From: Pachyseris speciosa
Taxonomy: Eukaryota; Cnidaria; Anthozoa; Scleractinia; Pachyseridae
Length of the DNA: 64,000 bases
Assembly: GCA_016490735.1 (NCBI GenBank)
Contig: JAEMWC010000247.1
Location: 688,501 to 752,500 of the forward strand
Reading direction: 5' to 3'
Shown here: in pieces, positions 12,318 to 20,749 of the stretch
Position numbering within the stretch: the stretch's first letter is position 1
Layout: every line of letters begins with the position of its first letter
Notes under the pieces: model-generated
Databases searched by the model: none
What the model saw: the letters and a program-made list of their open reading frames with translations, nothing else
What the model was told of the DNA's origin: nothing
Position numbers and translations under genes: made by a program

Positions 12318-12458
12318 AATGATACCCAATTTATTGAACCGTTTTCATTTTATGTCACTGCTATGTCAGACTATTTCTATTACACCTCGAAGCCAAACGA
12401 GGAAAGATTCAATGCCGATGCAAAATCCTTGAGGGATTTGTACCCAAATCTTTACGTC
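12318..12458 (+). pseudogene. hAT transposase C-terminal region, 5' part, split by Polinton A
   Basis: The open frame carries YTSKPNEERFNADAKSLRDLYPNLYV up to the Polinton A boundary. This is the approach to the hAT C-terminal dimerisation domain as seen in cnidarian hAT-derived proteins. The rest of the domain lies beyond the Polinton at 29104-29241 in the same frame once the duplicated target is counted once. An in-frame stop at 12315-12317 shows that the hAT gene was either already decayed or is cut by an exon boundary here. Confidence 0.8.
12453..12458 (+). repeat. Target-site duplication of Polinton A (left)
   Basis: TACGTC, identical to 29104-29109 on the right. Confidence 0.95.
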
Positions 12459-12704
12459 AGTAGTATAGTGTTTGGGGGAACGAAATCAATTGATTTCGTT
12501 TTTCCCCAAACAATATACTACTCGCCTTCTGGTCTCGTATTCTGGAATATATAGTTATTTAATTTGATGGAATATATAGTTATTTAATTTGATGGAATAT
12601 ATAGTTGTTCAATCTGATGGAACCAAGGTCAGCACACTTTTGAATTTATGGTTCAATCTGATGGAATCTATAGTTTATTAAAATGCGTGACTTTCTCGGA
12701 AAAC
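12459..12704 (+). repeat. Left terminal inverted repeat of Polinton A
   Basis: The outer 64 nt (12459-12522) form a near-perfect palindrome centred on CAATTG, starting AGTAGTATAGTGTTTGGGGG and closing with ATATACTACT. Inside it lie three 25-bp iterons (GGAATATATAGTTATTTAAT plus TTGAT, the third diverged), then a ~100-bp unique part ending GCGTGACTTTCTCGGAAAA. The right end carries the reverse complement. Terminal repeats in this family are the replication origins used by the protein-primed polymerase. Confidence 0.95.
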
Positions 12705-12793
12705 AGGAAATGAGTCATCACCTATAGCTATTATTTCTCACGTGGAACCATCCGATGGTTTATAAAAATAAAATCTCATATAATAGTATAGAA

Positions 12794-13394
12794 ATGAGTT
12801 GTAATTCAGTAATTCACAATGAATTGAAAAATATGGGAGAATTGTCATGTTATTTTTGTGATCAGCTATTGGTCAAAGTTGTTAAAAGTGTGAAAGCACC
12901 TTGCTGTGATAAACAGAAAATGTTTAATGATGATGGTGAAAATATTTGTCTAAATTGTGGTTCAGTCCACAGCTATGACTATTGTAAGGAGTATGTTGAT
13001 TTTCATGAGAATATGTATAAAATACGGCGGAAATCGATATATCACCGGAAGTACCATATTGAAAAATGTGATAAATGGTATATGTCGTAAGAATGGATTT
13101 CAAATTTCAGTAAAAGATAAGGGTAAAATATTGAAAATATTCGAAGAGATAGACACTATCCTCCCTTTGGTAAATAAGAATCGAAAAAGAATGACTAGCA
13201 CTAAATTTATGCTTAAGCAAATATTTTTAATGCTTGATTTTCCATTTGATAAAATAATAGTTACTAGATCAAAAAAGACGCTTGGATTTTATGATCGATA
13301 TTGGGTTGACATTCTAATGTTGAGATTTGATAAGATTATTCGTATTATCAGGCAGCGAATTTTTCATCATATTTCAGTAGGAACTTATCAATAA
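12794..13394 (+). pseudogene. Zinc-ribbon protein resembling poxvirus late transcription factor VLTF3, frameshifted
   Basis: The N-terminal half has a four-Cys ribbon (CCDK, then CLNCGSVHSYDY) followed by RRKSIYHRKYHIEKC; it closes at TAA 13088. Another frame (12957-13394) carries the C-terminal half with NKNRKRMTSTKFMLKQIFLM and KKTLGFYDRYWVDI, which resembles the VLTF3 C-terminal region. The join lies between about 13055 and 13085. I prefer ATG 12794 over 12755, because it is preceded by ATAATAGTATA as other genes here are. VLTF3-like factors drive late gene transcription in large DNA viruses; if correct, this element coded its own late factor. The 3' end overlaps the convergent gene at 13348, so the true end is unclear. 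Confidence 0.55.
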
Positions 13395-13833
13395 TTGGAC
13401 TGTTGTCAGTCACATAATCATCAATATTCTTCATTGAGATTTGTATGCTTGAAGCATCGAAATCACCACTTCTCAACTTGTCTTTTATGGTATTGAGTAG
13501 ATGTTGATAGCTTTGATAAGCATATGTGCAATTTTGGATTTTCAAATCAAGGTTTTTATGCTTCATCCACCCTTGTATAAAAAGTGATGCTGTACTGATG
13601 GCTACTAAACTAACACCACCTGTTGCCACACTTGCAGCGAGACCTCCAGTTTCAAAGATGATAGACAAGGAATTCCCCAGTAATTTCCATTTTTTGAACC
13701 GTTTAACAGCCTGTTTATGAGCCCAACACTTTCTGTGATATGTTCGGTAATAGGATTTTAATTCATTTACCTGATCTTCTGTTAATTCACCTGAAATATG
13801 GTTCCAGCTGAAGATGCTTTTTCGCTCTTTCAT
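13348..13833 (-). CDS. Small predicted membrane protein, unknown function
   Basis: 161 residues, intact. Basic, hydrophilic N-terminus (about residues 1-55) followed by a hydrophobic stretch of about 35 residues (FETGGLAASVATGGVSLVAI, then STASLFIQG), enough for one long or two short membrane passes, then a predicted helical soluble tail with NCTYAYQSYQHLL. I do not recognise the family. It lies between the VLTF3-like gene (tail to tail) and the PLA2-like gene, 9 bp downstream of the latter. The start region TAGCATAAACAATATG resembles that of the gene at 23253, suggesting a shared regulatory element. A membrane-active virion or exit protein is possible but unproven. Confidence 0.6.
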   Translation of the reverse strand: MKERKSIFSWNHISGELTEDQVNELKSYYRTYHRKCWAHKQAVKRFKKWKLLGNSLSIIFETGGLAASVATGGVSLVAISTASLFIQGWMKHKNLDLKIQNCTYAYQSYQHLLNTIKDKLRSGDFDASSIQISMKNIDDYVTDNSPIIDKFLLKYDEKFAA

Positions 13834-13842
13834 ACATATTGT

Positions 13843-14265
13843 TTATGCTATAATTCTCTTGAATATGCAATAAAGTATCCCAGATATCTGGCCACATAAT
13901 GGAGATCTTTTCATTAGTTTTGATGTTGCATTTTCTGATAAAGCATAACAATATCCTCGATCAAGTGAACAACTGTCATAGAATCTTCCAAAAGCATCAT
14001 GAAGTATGCCATGTGTGTTCAATATGTCGATCCAACCTAGTGTGCTTTCAAGGAATCGTGTAAAACAACCATTTCCGGGACCAATAAGTCCGATATCCTT
14101 ATGAGGATGTAATATGTTTTCAATAGTTTGCAATTCATTGAAATGCTTGTGGTGTAAAAATTGGTATACAAGGCATGATTTAAGTATTGAGTCATCAATA
14201 TAAGGATATTGTTTTTTGGTTTCTTTGAACGAATGTCCAACATATTTTATTATGTCTTCTATCAT
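13843..14265 (-). CDS. Possible phospholipase A2-like protein
   Basis: 140 residues, intact. It contains LIGPGNGCF, which resembles the calcium-binding YxGPG loop of parvovirus-type PLA2, and 27 residues on NTHGILHDAFGRFYDSC, which could supply the catalytic His-Asp pair, with Cys-rich sequence after it. The spacing is longer than usual for the parvovirus type, so this is a tentative reading. Such enzymes help virions cross endosomal membranes. The start overlaps the stop of the collagen/LamG fibre gene (14262) by 4 bp, suggesting co-expression with it. The start context is ATATAGTATATG. Confidence 0.4.
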   Translation of the reverse strand: MIEDIIKYVGHSFKETKKQYPYIDDSILKSCLVYQFLHHKHFNELQTIENILHPHKDIGLIGPGNGCFTRFLESTLGWIDILNTHGILHDAFGRFYDSCSLDRGYCYALSENATSKLMKRSPLCGQISGILYCIFKRIIA

Positions 14266-15290
14266 ATACTATATCGTTGCATTAAAATACTATGATGGTC
14301 TGAAATTGTTTTTTCATCCAATATAATATCCAAATAGACACAGAAGAAAGCAATGGAGCCATTCAATGGTGCTATGGAGCTTGGATTCAAATCACCGAAA
14401 GTCATTTGTGTGCTACCAGTTCTGTTAGCCGCTGTAAAATCTGCCATTTGTTTTCCATTCCAATAGATCTTGCTGGTATTGGTATTTGGAGAAGATAAAT
14501 TATCCCAATGAACGGACAAGCAGTGCCAAACATTAATCTGCCTCAAGTCATTTGAGGAATAATCTGATATCTTTCTGAAGTTCTGTATGGATGCATCAGG
14601 ACCGAAATACACACAATTCTTTTCATCAACACCACTTATTGCTAAATTTGAACTATTATAGTAGCTGACAAACTTATCATAACCTCCATCGTCATGACCA
14701 AAAAGCCCATTTTTCCATGGATTTCCGCCCGTATTTGAATTTAATTTATAAACAATGAAGATATTGACAGCATTATTATTTAAATTGATTTGACTTATCA
14801 TTCTCTGTGATCCATCAAACTTCAAAAAATATCGTCCATTATGTTTCTCAGCTTTGGTACAAACTGTAGGTCTTAAATTTAAAGTTGATTGAGTTGCATT
14901 ATTTTCTTCATTTGAGAGATCATATAATGTTTCAACTTTTCTGTTTGCATTAATATCCAGAAAATTATTATTTGCTCTGTCGATTTGATAAACGCATTTT
15001 GAGTATAATCTGATGAATTCAGAAACCCACAAATCCAAAAAACTATCTCTGACAATATCTGAAACTTGTGATTTGACAACAACATGATCAGAATCATTGC
15101 CTGCTTTTACATTAGTCAAATGTTTGTTTCCAAGATCATAGTGACCATCTTGTGTTAATGTAAAACCAATTCCTTTATCACCTTTATCACCTTTAGGACC
15201 AATTGCACCAGCATCACCTCTATCACCTTTTGGGCCTCTTTCACCAGTTCTTGTATTATGTTGATTTTGTGGAGAATTAAAAACTCCCAT
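14262..15290 (-). CDS. Collagen-like fibre protein with LamG-like head
   Basis: 342 residues, intact. The N-terminus [10 protein letters not shown] is shared with the gene at 19089. Gly-X-Y collagen repeats follow (GERGPKGDRGDAGAIGPKGD, about residues 17-42), then one short repeat of the fibre type (YDLGNKHLTNV) and a ~200-residue C-terminal beta-sandwich resembling LamG/concanavalin folds (FIVYKLNSNTGGNPWKNGLF, VWHCLSVHWDN, SKIYWNGKQ, FGDLNPSS). By analogy with phage and adenovirus fibres this is a trimeric receptor-binding spike; that role is inference. A TCTA box lies 17 nt before the ATG. Confidence 0.8.
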   Translation of the reverse strand: MGVFNSPQNQHNTRTGERGPKGDRGDAGAIGPKGDKGDKGIGFTLTQDGHYDLGNKHLTNVKAGNDSDHVVVKSQVSDIVRDSFLDLWVSEFIRLYSKCVYQIDRANNNFLDINANRKVETLYDLSNEENNATQSTLNLRPTVCTKAEKHNGRYFLKFDGSQRMISQINLNNNAVNIFIVYKLNSNTGGNPWKNGLFGHDDGGYDKFVSYYNSSNLAISGVDEKNCVYFGPDASIQNFRKISDYSSNDLRQINVWHCLSVHWDNLSSPNTNTSKIYWNGKQMADFTAANRTGSTQMTFGDLNPSSIAPLNGSIAFFCVYLDIILDEKTISDHHSILMQRYSI

Positions 15291-15307
15291 TATAATATTA
15301 ATTTAGA

Positions 15308-15823
15308 TTAATTCATAATTACTTCAAGTGTGAATGCTGTATCAAATGCTGCACTATTGGGATGTGAATAGTCAATTATAAAATAGCCTCTCGATAATGA
15401 TTTATTGACTGCAACTGTTCTTATGTTTCTACTCAAAAAAAGAATTCCATATTCGAAAATAGTTGCTGGTAATGGTAATACTCCAGCGCCTTCATTCTTT
15501 TTCTTGAAGTAGAACATTCCGGGTTTTGTTCCTTGTATTATATACATATTCTTAATATAAAAGTTATTGTTGTGAATAACTAAAAATTCAGCGCCATTTA
15601 TCAATACAGGCTTCAAAGAATTGTTATTATGTCCTTGATTGGCTTTGACAAAGCAATTTAAATATTGTATTTGACCAATTATATTATTCCCATTCAAATC
15701 TAGATCACCTCCTAATTTTGGCTGATAGAGAGCAAATCCACCCAAATCGAATGCCGTTTCCATAATTACACCTGTAACGCTTGAACGAAATAGTTTCAAA
15801 CCATTATTGAATTCTATGGCCAT
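15308..15823 (-). CDS. Distal part of long fibre locus
   Basis: 171 residues. It contains one fibre repeat (GGDLDLNGNNIIG) followed by a beta-rich globular region (FLVIHNNNFYIKNMYIIQG, GILFLSRNIRTVAV) with no family I recognise. Its ATG overlaps the end of the preceding frame by 20 bp, so it could be a separate coupled gene or, more probably, the C-terminal head of the long fibre (19089 down to 15308) after a frameshift near 15810. There is no TCTA box before its start, which favours the second view. Confidence 0.6.
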   Translation of the reverse strand: MAIEFNNGLKLFRSSVTGVIMETAFDLGGFALYQPKLGGDLDLNGNNIIGQIQYLNCFVKANQGHNNNSLKPVLINGAEFLVIHNNNFYIKNMYIIQGTKPGMFYFKKKNEGAGVLPLPATIFEYGILFLSRNIRTVAVNKSLSRGYFIIDYSHPNSAAFDTAFTLEVIMN

Positions 15824-17747
15824 TTAGATTTAAATCACCACCAAATTTAGCCTCTTTTATTGAATATGTGTTCATATTAATATCATTTAGCATTGTCAAT
15901 TCGCCATTTTCACCGTCAAATAAGTTTGTTGAATTATTAATCAAAGCATGTCCATTCAAATCTAAATCAGTTTGTAATTGTATTTTTTCATTCACGATTT
16001 TATAAGCTTCTGCGAAGTCGTAAACACTTGATGGAACGTCTACAGCTTCAAAATCAATACCATATGCAACACAATGAACTTTGTACTTATTTGGATAAGT
16101 TGGGTTAGCATTAATATGACTCGTACAATATAAATATTCAGGTGGTGAACTTACTGAAGGTTTTTCAATCCATCATAAATATCTCGAATGATCTTCATTT
16201 CTGTTATCAAATTTTCTCTCTACAGTTTTATGAATTGTAATTCCACCAGTTGCACTGAATGTTACACTACTAAGACTCATTCCTCCATAATCAGGAAATA
16301 GCCATTCAAGAATGAAAGTGTATTTTCCATCTTTTATTGTGTACATATTAAAACCAATTCTAGCTCTGTAAATATGATTAGCTTCTTTATTCAAGTCTAC
16401 ATCAATGACCTTTTTTGAAATCAAATGTGGTGAACGAGGTAAATTGACATATCCATTAACTTTCAAGCCATATTCAGTACTGACTTCATCGATATCATTC
16501 CTCAAATATTTGAAAGCATTCTTTGGATGAGAAGCAGATGAAATATGACTTTTTTCTAATTGATCTAAATTTACGGCATCGGTTTTATTTGTTCCTTCTT
16601 TTAAGTTAATGATTTTATGCCCTCCAAGTTTTAAGTCTGCTGCCATCGCATTTGTTCCATTCAATAATAAAGTGTTCGCTCTCATAACTACTCCAGCTCG
16701 ATTTAAAACTCTGAAGTTCACTGCATCAGTTTCATTCGACGGGTCAGCTAAATTCGTCACTCTATTTCCACTCATTGACAAATTTCCATACATTGCAGTC
16801 GAACCGTCTCGTCGAAGAAAATACTCGTCAGTATATCTTTTCGTCACTGCGTCGTCTGCGTTGACGGGTGGAGCAAGATCAGTAATGGTATTGTTCTTCA
16901 TATTTAGATTTTGTTGTGCAATCACATCGAGTTTGGTTTGCAACCTCTGGTCCACATATTTTTTATTATCTGCATTTTCAGCTGGTGTACTATTATCAAC
17001 ATCTTTTAAATCTTGAATTGTGTACCCGGCCATGTTCAGATCGCCCTCAGCTGGGTCGGTTCCATCCCTTTTTAAACAGCTTGAAATTTGAGAGTCAACG
17101 TAGCTTTTGTTTGTAGCGTCTAATATATCAACGGGATATTTCATGTTTTTGACAATATTCCGTCCCATGTCAAGATCACCAGTCATTACAACGCTTCCAT
17201 CTTTTTTAACTAAGTCCGATTTGTCAAAATTGGCAATTTGTGTGTCAACGTAAGATTTGTTCACAGCGTCTTGTGGGTTTGAGGGGTTATCCTGCAGGTT
17301 GATGATTTTGTTTAATTTCATGTCAATGTTACTGTCAAACACAACATGACCATTTTCAATTTCATAAGGTGGGTCATGCACAAAGTAAGACATATTGCTA
17401 TGATAGCCATAGGCTCCATAAACAATGATATGTGTTTTGGTGTTAGGTGCTGGGGATGTGCTGCTTAGATCAACCTGTATTGCCGCTTGACCACCACTTC
17501 TTTTTTCAAATGTAAAAAGCTGCTTCATGTAACCATCAACGTATGGAGTTTTTAGGACAGCTTTTTGAAATGATTGTCCCGAATAATGCATGTTAAGTGT
17601 TGGAAGGGTTAAATCAACTGATGCACTTCTTGGGTCTGATGGTGAGTAAAACTCAACAACAAAAGTGTACTGACCTTTGCTCAAAGATGTCACACCAAAA
17701 CGAATTTTGGATGTAAAGTTACCACTATGTGAAATGATAAAAGACAA
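15804..17747 (-). pseudogene. Long fibre locus, main repeat array, with in-frame stop
   Basis: The open part (524 residues, 17747-16173) starts with a beta-sandwich domain (QYTFVVEFYSPSDPRSASVD, HIIVYGAYGYHS), then carries at least six repeats of the type GDLDMGxNxxxNLxxPxxxxDAxNKxYVD, and a second beta-sandwich (YTFILEWLFPDYGG). TGA at 16173-16175 is followed in the same frame by more coding-like sequence to 15804 (DVPSSVYDFAEAYKIV, TDLDLNGHAL). The frame is also open upstream of 17747 with no ATG of the usual context. The repeats resemble phage tail-fibre shafts. I read this as a piece of one large fibre gene broken by mutations. Confidence 0.7.
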
Positions 17748-17839
17748 TGAGGACTTGTTTATGCGGTATGGTGATCTATCAAAATTCTCAATTTGAAGGT
17801 TTGTTGCATCACTAACTACAGAAGACTTGGATATATCTT

Positions 17840-18544
17840 TTAACAGAAAAGCGAAGGGTTTTGCTGAATACCTGATGCTGAAAAAATAAGATCATCAACA
17901 CACTTTTTGTTGGCAGAATCTTTATCAGAGTTTGGAGATCCAACATTTGTTATTTTATTGTCACCCATGTCAAGATCACCAGTCATTGCAACACTTCCAT
18001 CTATCTCAAGAAATGGTGAAAGATCAAGAGCAGCAATTTCATCATCAACATATTTTTTGTTAACAGCATCTTGCGGGTTTGAGGGGTTATCCTTCAGGTT
18101 GATGATTTTGTTTAATTTCATGTCAATATCACCACCGAATACAACATTGCCGTTTTCAATTTCATACACTGGGTCGTGAATATGTGATAAAATGATATTA
18201 GAAAATCCATAAACACCATAAACTATGACATGATGTTTGGCATTATTTGATAAATATGGTGAGATCAACAATAATTCCATTGATGTAGCTCCTTGACTTG
18301 TTTTTTCAATAAAAAATATTCTCTTAAGATAACCATCAACAAGATGAGTCTTTGGAAATGCTCTTTTTATTGAATCCTTTCTTTCAATTAAATTTGATGA
18401 CAAAACATCATCATCAACTGTTGCATTGTTTGGATTACCATCAGTATAAAACTCAACAACTAAAGTGTACTTTGAAACTTCCAATTGTGTCAGATCAAAA
18501 CGAAGAACAGTTGTAAGACCAGCAGAAGGAATCACAAAAGACAA
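17840..18544 (-). pseudogene. Long fibre locus, proximal domain fragment
   Basis: 234 residues, paralogous to the start of the next fragment: a beta-sandwich (KYTLVVEFYTDGNPNNATVD, HVIVYGVYGFSN) then two fibre repeats (DIDMKLNKIINLKDNPSNPQ and DLDMGDNKITNVGSPNSDKD). It ends with a frameshifted tail after VDDLIFSASG. The shared layout with 17747-15804 points to internal duplication of a sandwich-plus-repeat module. No start motif of the type used by other genes is present at 18544, which supports it being an internal fragment. Confidence 0.65.
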
Positions 18545-18585
18545 TGATTTTTTATTGATATTGTATGGGCTTTTATTATAGTCTT

Positions 18586-19089
18586 CTAATTGTAGATTAT
18601 TCGCATTTCTGATAATGGTTGTTTTTGATATATCTTCAAGAAGACATTTAAATGGATTAACACGTGTTCCTTCAATTGATAAAATAATGTCATCAACATA
18701 CTCCTCGAGTTAAGGAATGATGAAACAACAAGGTCATCAGTATACACCTTTGTGGCTGCATCTTTGTCAGCAGTTGGTTCTGCTACATTACTCATTTTTT
18801 TGTTTTGGATATCATAATTACCATCATGTGTAAATCTAATTCCAAAACCTGTTTCACCTTTTGGACCTTGTGGACCCCTTAGACCAGTATTACCTTTCTC
18901 ACCTTTAAAACCAAATGGACCTCTAGCACCAGTATCACCTTTATCACCCATGTCACCTTTTGGGCCAACAGGACCTGTATTACCTCTATCACCTTTTTCA
19001 CCTTTGGGACCAATTGGACCAGCTGGGCCTCTTTCACCAGTTCCAGTTTTTGTTTTATCTTGATTTTGTGGAGAATTAAAAACTCCCAT
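18586..19089 (-). pseudogene. Long fibre locus, N-terminal collagen-like stalk
   Basis: 167 residues. It begins [10 protein letters not shown], the same ten residues as the gene at 15290, then has about 21 Gly-X-Y triplets ([20 protein letters not shown] onward to residue ~90), a [19 protein letters not shown] fibre repeat, and then runs out of frame near residue 130 (codon near 18700) into a nonsense tail. Two TCTA boxes lie 11 and 16 nt before the ATG. I take this as the true start of the long fibre gene (19089 to 15308). Collagen stalks trimerise; the N-terminal tag may dock to the capsid. Confidence 0.75.
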
Positions 19090-19128
19090 ATAATATTAGA
19101 TTAGATAACACAGTTAAGTTTGATCTAT

Positions 19129-19236
19129 CTAATTACCATTGTTGTCATTGTTGTCATTGTTGTCATTGTTGTCATTGTTGTCAACTTTTGGAAGACTGAT
19201 TTCAATTAATTTTGGAATACACAATGGAGCTGCCAT
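19129..19236 (-). CDS. Short Asn/Asp-repeat peptide
   Basis: 35 codons: MAAPLCIPKLIEISLPKV followed by five DNN repeats, the product of a perfect 9-bp direct repeat (GTTGTCATT on the plus strand, 19138-19182). It has a TCTA box 11 nt before the ATG, like its neighbours, which is why I list it as a gene. Function unknown. It sits between the ATPase and the long fibre gene. The repeat number may vary between copies by slippage. Confidence 0.5.
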   Translation of the reverse strand: MAAPLCIPKLIEISLPKVDNNDNNDNNDNNDNNGN

Positions 19237-19247
19237 ATACTATTAGA

Positions 19248-19889
19248 TTATATTAAACCATAAAAATTTCTCTTCACCGTTTTCATAGGCCTGTCAACAT
19301 AACAGAAAGAATAAGGTTTCTTGGTTGCTTCAATATATTTCTGCTTATCAATTCCGAGTTCTTGGGAGATACAGTTTCTCTCTCTTGTGGATGGGAAATC
19401 ATAAAGACAGAAATGGCTACAATTAAGTCTAACATGTTTTGGGCAACCGTAGAATGACTGTGTTAGATACAGTACTGAACAATTTTTGTGGCGGCCCTGA
19501 ATGAAATAGCTTATGATTTGATCTTGTTTTTTATCAGTCACGAAATCATCAAACACAACCAGTCGCTGCAAATCAGTGTCTTTAATTTGTTCAACAGGGA
19601 GTATCTCATCTTGACTGCAAATCAAAACAGGGTAACCAACTTGTTTGCTTATTCCATCCATCACTCGCTGTAAATATTGATATTTGTCTTGATCCAAGTT
19701 CTTGGCGTATAGATGTATTTGATCATAATAGACCAACGGTTCCATAATCAGATGCAAAAACAAGGTTGTCTTTCCAGATCCAGAATTTCCAGCCAATAAC
19801 ATTCTAAATGTATCTTTTGGCATATACGGATACAACTGTCTGAATGAATTATTTGAATTCTGAATGATATCGTAATTTGGAATTTCCAT
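19248..19889 (-). CDS. A32-like genome packaging ATPase
   Basis: 213 residues, intact and of usual length for Polinton packaging ATPases of the FtsK/HerA superfamily. Walker A is AGNSGSGKTT (about residues 33-42), Walker B LVVFDDF (about 110-116), then a polar residue region with GRHKNCSVLYLTQSFY. It is expected to pump the genome into the capsid at a vertex. The start ATG 19889 lies 16 nt from a TCTA box, in a 36-bp divergent promoter shared with the gene at 19926. Confidence 0.95.
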   Translation of the reverse strand: MEIPNYDIIQNSNNSFRQLYPYMPKDTFRMLLAGNSGSGKTTLFLHLIMEPLVYYDQIHLYAKNLDQDKYQYLQRVMDGISKQVGYPVLICSQDEILPVEQIKDTDLQRLVVFDDFVTDKKQDQIISYFIQGRHKNCSVLYLTQSFYGCPKHVRLNCSHFCLYDFPSTRERNCISQELGIDKQKYIEATKKPYSFCYVDRPMKTVKRNFYGLI

Positions 19890-19925
19890 ATGTTAATAGT
19901 TTAGATTAGTCTAACACAATTGTAT
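19890..19925. promoter_or_regulatory. Divergent promoter with two opposed TCTA boxes
   Basis: Between the ATPase and the rightward gene only 36 bp remain. TCTA lies at 19910-19913 on the plus strand (16 nt from ATG 19926) and at 19905-19902 on the minus strand (16 nt from ATG 19889). The symmetric spacing makes a real promoter likely. It separates the leftward and rightward halves of the element. Confidence 0.7.
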
Positions 19926-20743
19926 ATGGATATAGAACGTATGAAAAGGCTTCTAAAAAGTGGAATTGAAGCTGGAAATAAAACTAGAGAAGTTCGTGAG
20001 GTAATCAAGACTTATGAATACAGAAAACAGGATGCATATGATACAACATCAGAATTACCGAAACCCTCTATTGTCCAGAAGAGTGTGAAAGAAAGTGTTG
20101 ACAAGAGACAGGATGAAGTTATTGAACAGTTGAAACAAAATCAACTGGCTTTAACACAAGGACTTGATGATGTTATGGAATCTAATCGTAGAGCAATTGC
20201 AATGGATACAGAACTTCCTAAAGCCATTGAAGCACCAGAAGATAAGTATGGGAAACCCACCATATTAGCGATCGATAATAATTTCAACAAAGATGACAGA
20301 ATTATATTAAAAAATAACAAGCTTTTGAAACCAAACGATTTAACTCAAGTCAGCCCACAAAAACTTCTTGAAGAAAAGAAAAAAGCTGCAGATATCGCCA
20401 AAATGCTAGGACCTAGAAAAGCATATGCAAAAAAATCAGAAGATAAACAATCGTATGATCAAGAATTGAAAACTTTGAAGAAATACAGAGAAACGATTGC
20501 AGATGTATTAGCTTCTTACAAATACAAAACAGGCCAAGGTATGAAAATTGGAGCAGGTGTTGTTCATTATAATAATGTTGTGACTTGCTTTCACGACTCC
20601 AGTTACTTGGTGGGTCTATTTTTGCTGGTAACAACAGTATGAGTGTCAGAAATGAGTTTGTAAAGATATTGCACATATTAAACAGAATGGGTGTCATTGG
20701 AATCAAAGAGCTCAATAAAATAATGATGAAATATCTAATGTAA
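19926..20743 (+). pseudogene. Coiled-coil virion-type protein, unknown function, frameshifted near C-terminus
   Basis: I start at ATG 19926 because it has a TCTA box 16 nt upstream; the reading from TTG 19920 is not plausible. The first ~215 residues are charged and helical (KRLLKSGIEAGNKTREVREV, EQLKQNQLALTQGLDDVMES, KTLKKYRETIADVLASYKY). Near 20575 the frame shifts: the running frame ends VVTCFHDSSYLVG to a stop at 20642, while the neighbouring frame carries SRLQLLGGSIFAGNNSM and FVKILHILNRMGVIGIKELN to TAA 20741-20743. Conserved Gly-rich ending and position before the penton gene suggest a structural protein. The family is not named with confidence. Confidence 0.65.
20734..20737 (+). promoter_or_regulatory. 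TCTA box of the penton-like gene
   Basis: TCTA 16 nt before ATG 20750, overlapping the end of the upstream gene. Confidence 0.6.
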
Positions 20744-20749
20744 AAGTAT

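Noticed and set aside
15241..19089. Host collagen gene
   Set aside because: Gly-X-Y stretches are short, intronless, inside a bounded Polinton and followed by phage-fibre-type repeats.
19132..19185. Simple microsatellite only
   Set aside because: The 9-bp repeat is in frame in an ORF with a promoter box, so it was listed as a possible gene; still uncertain.
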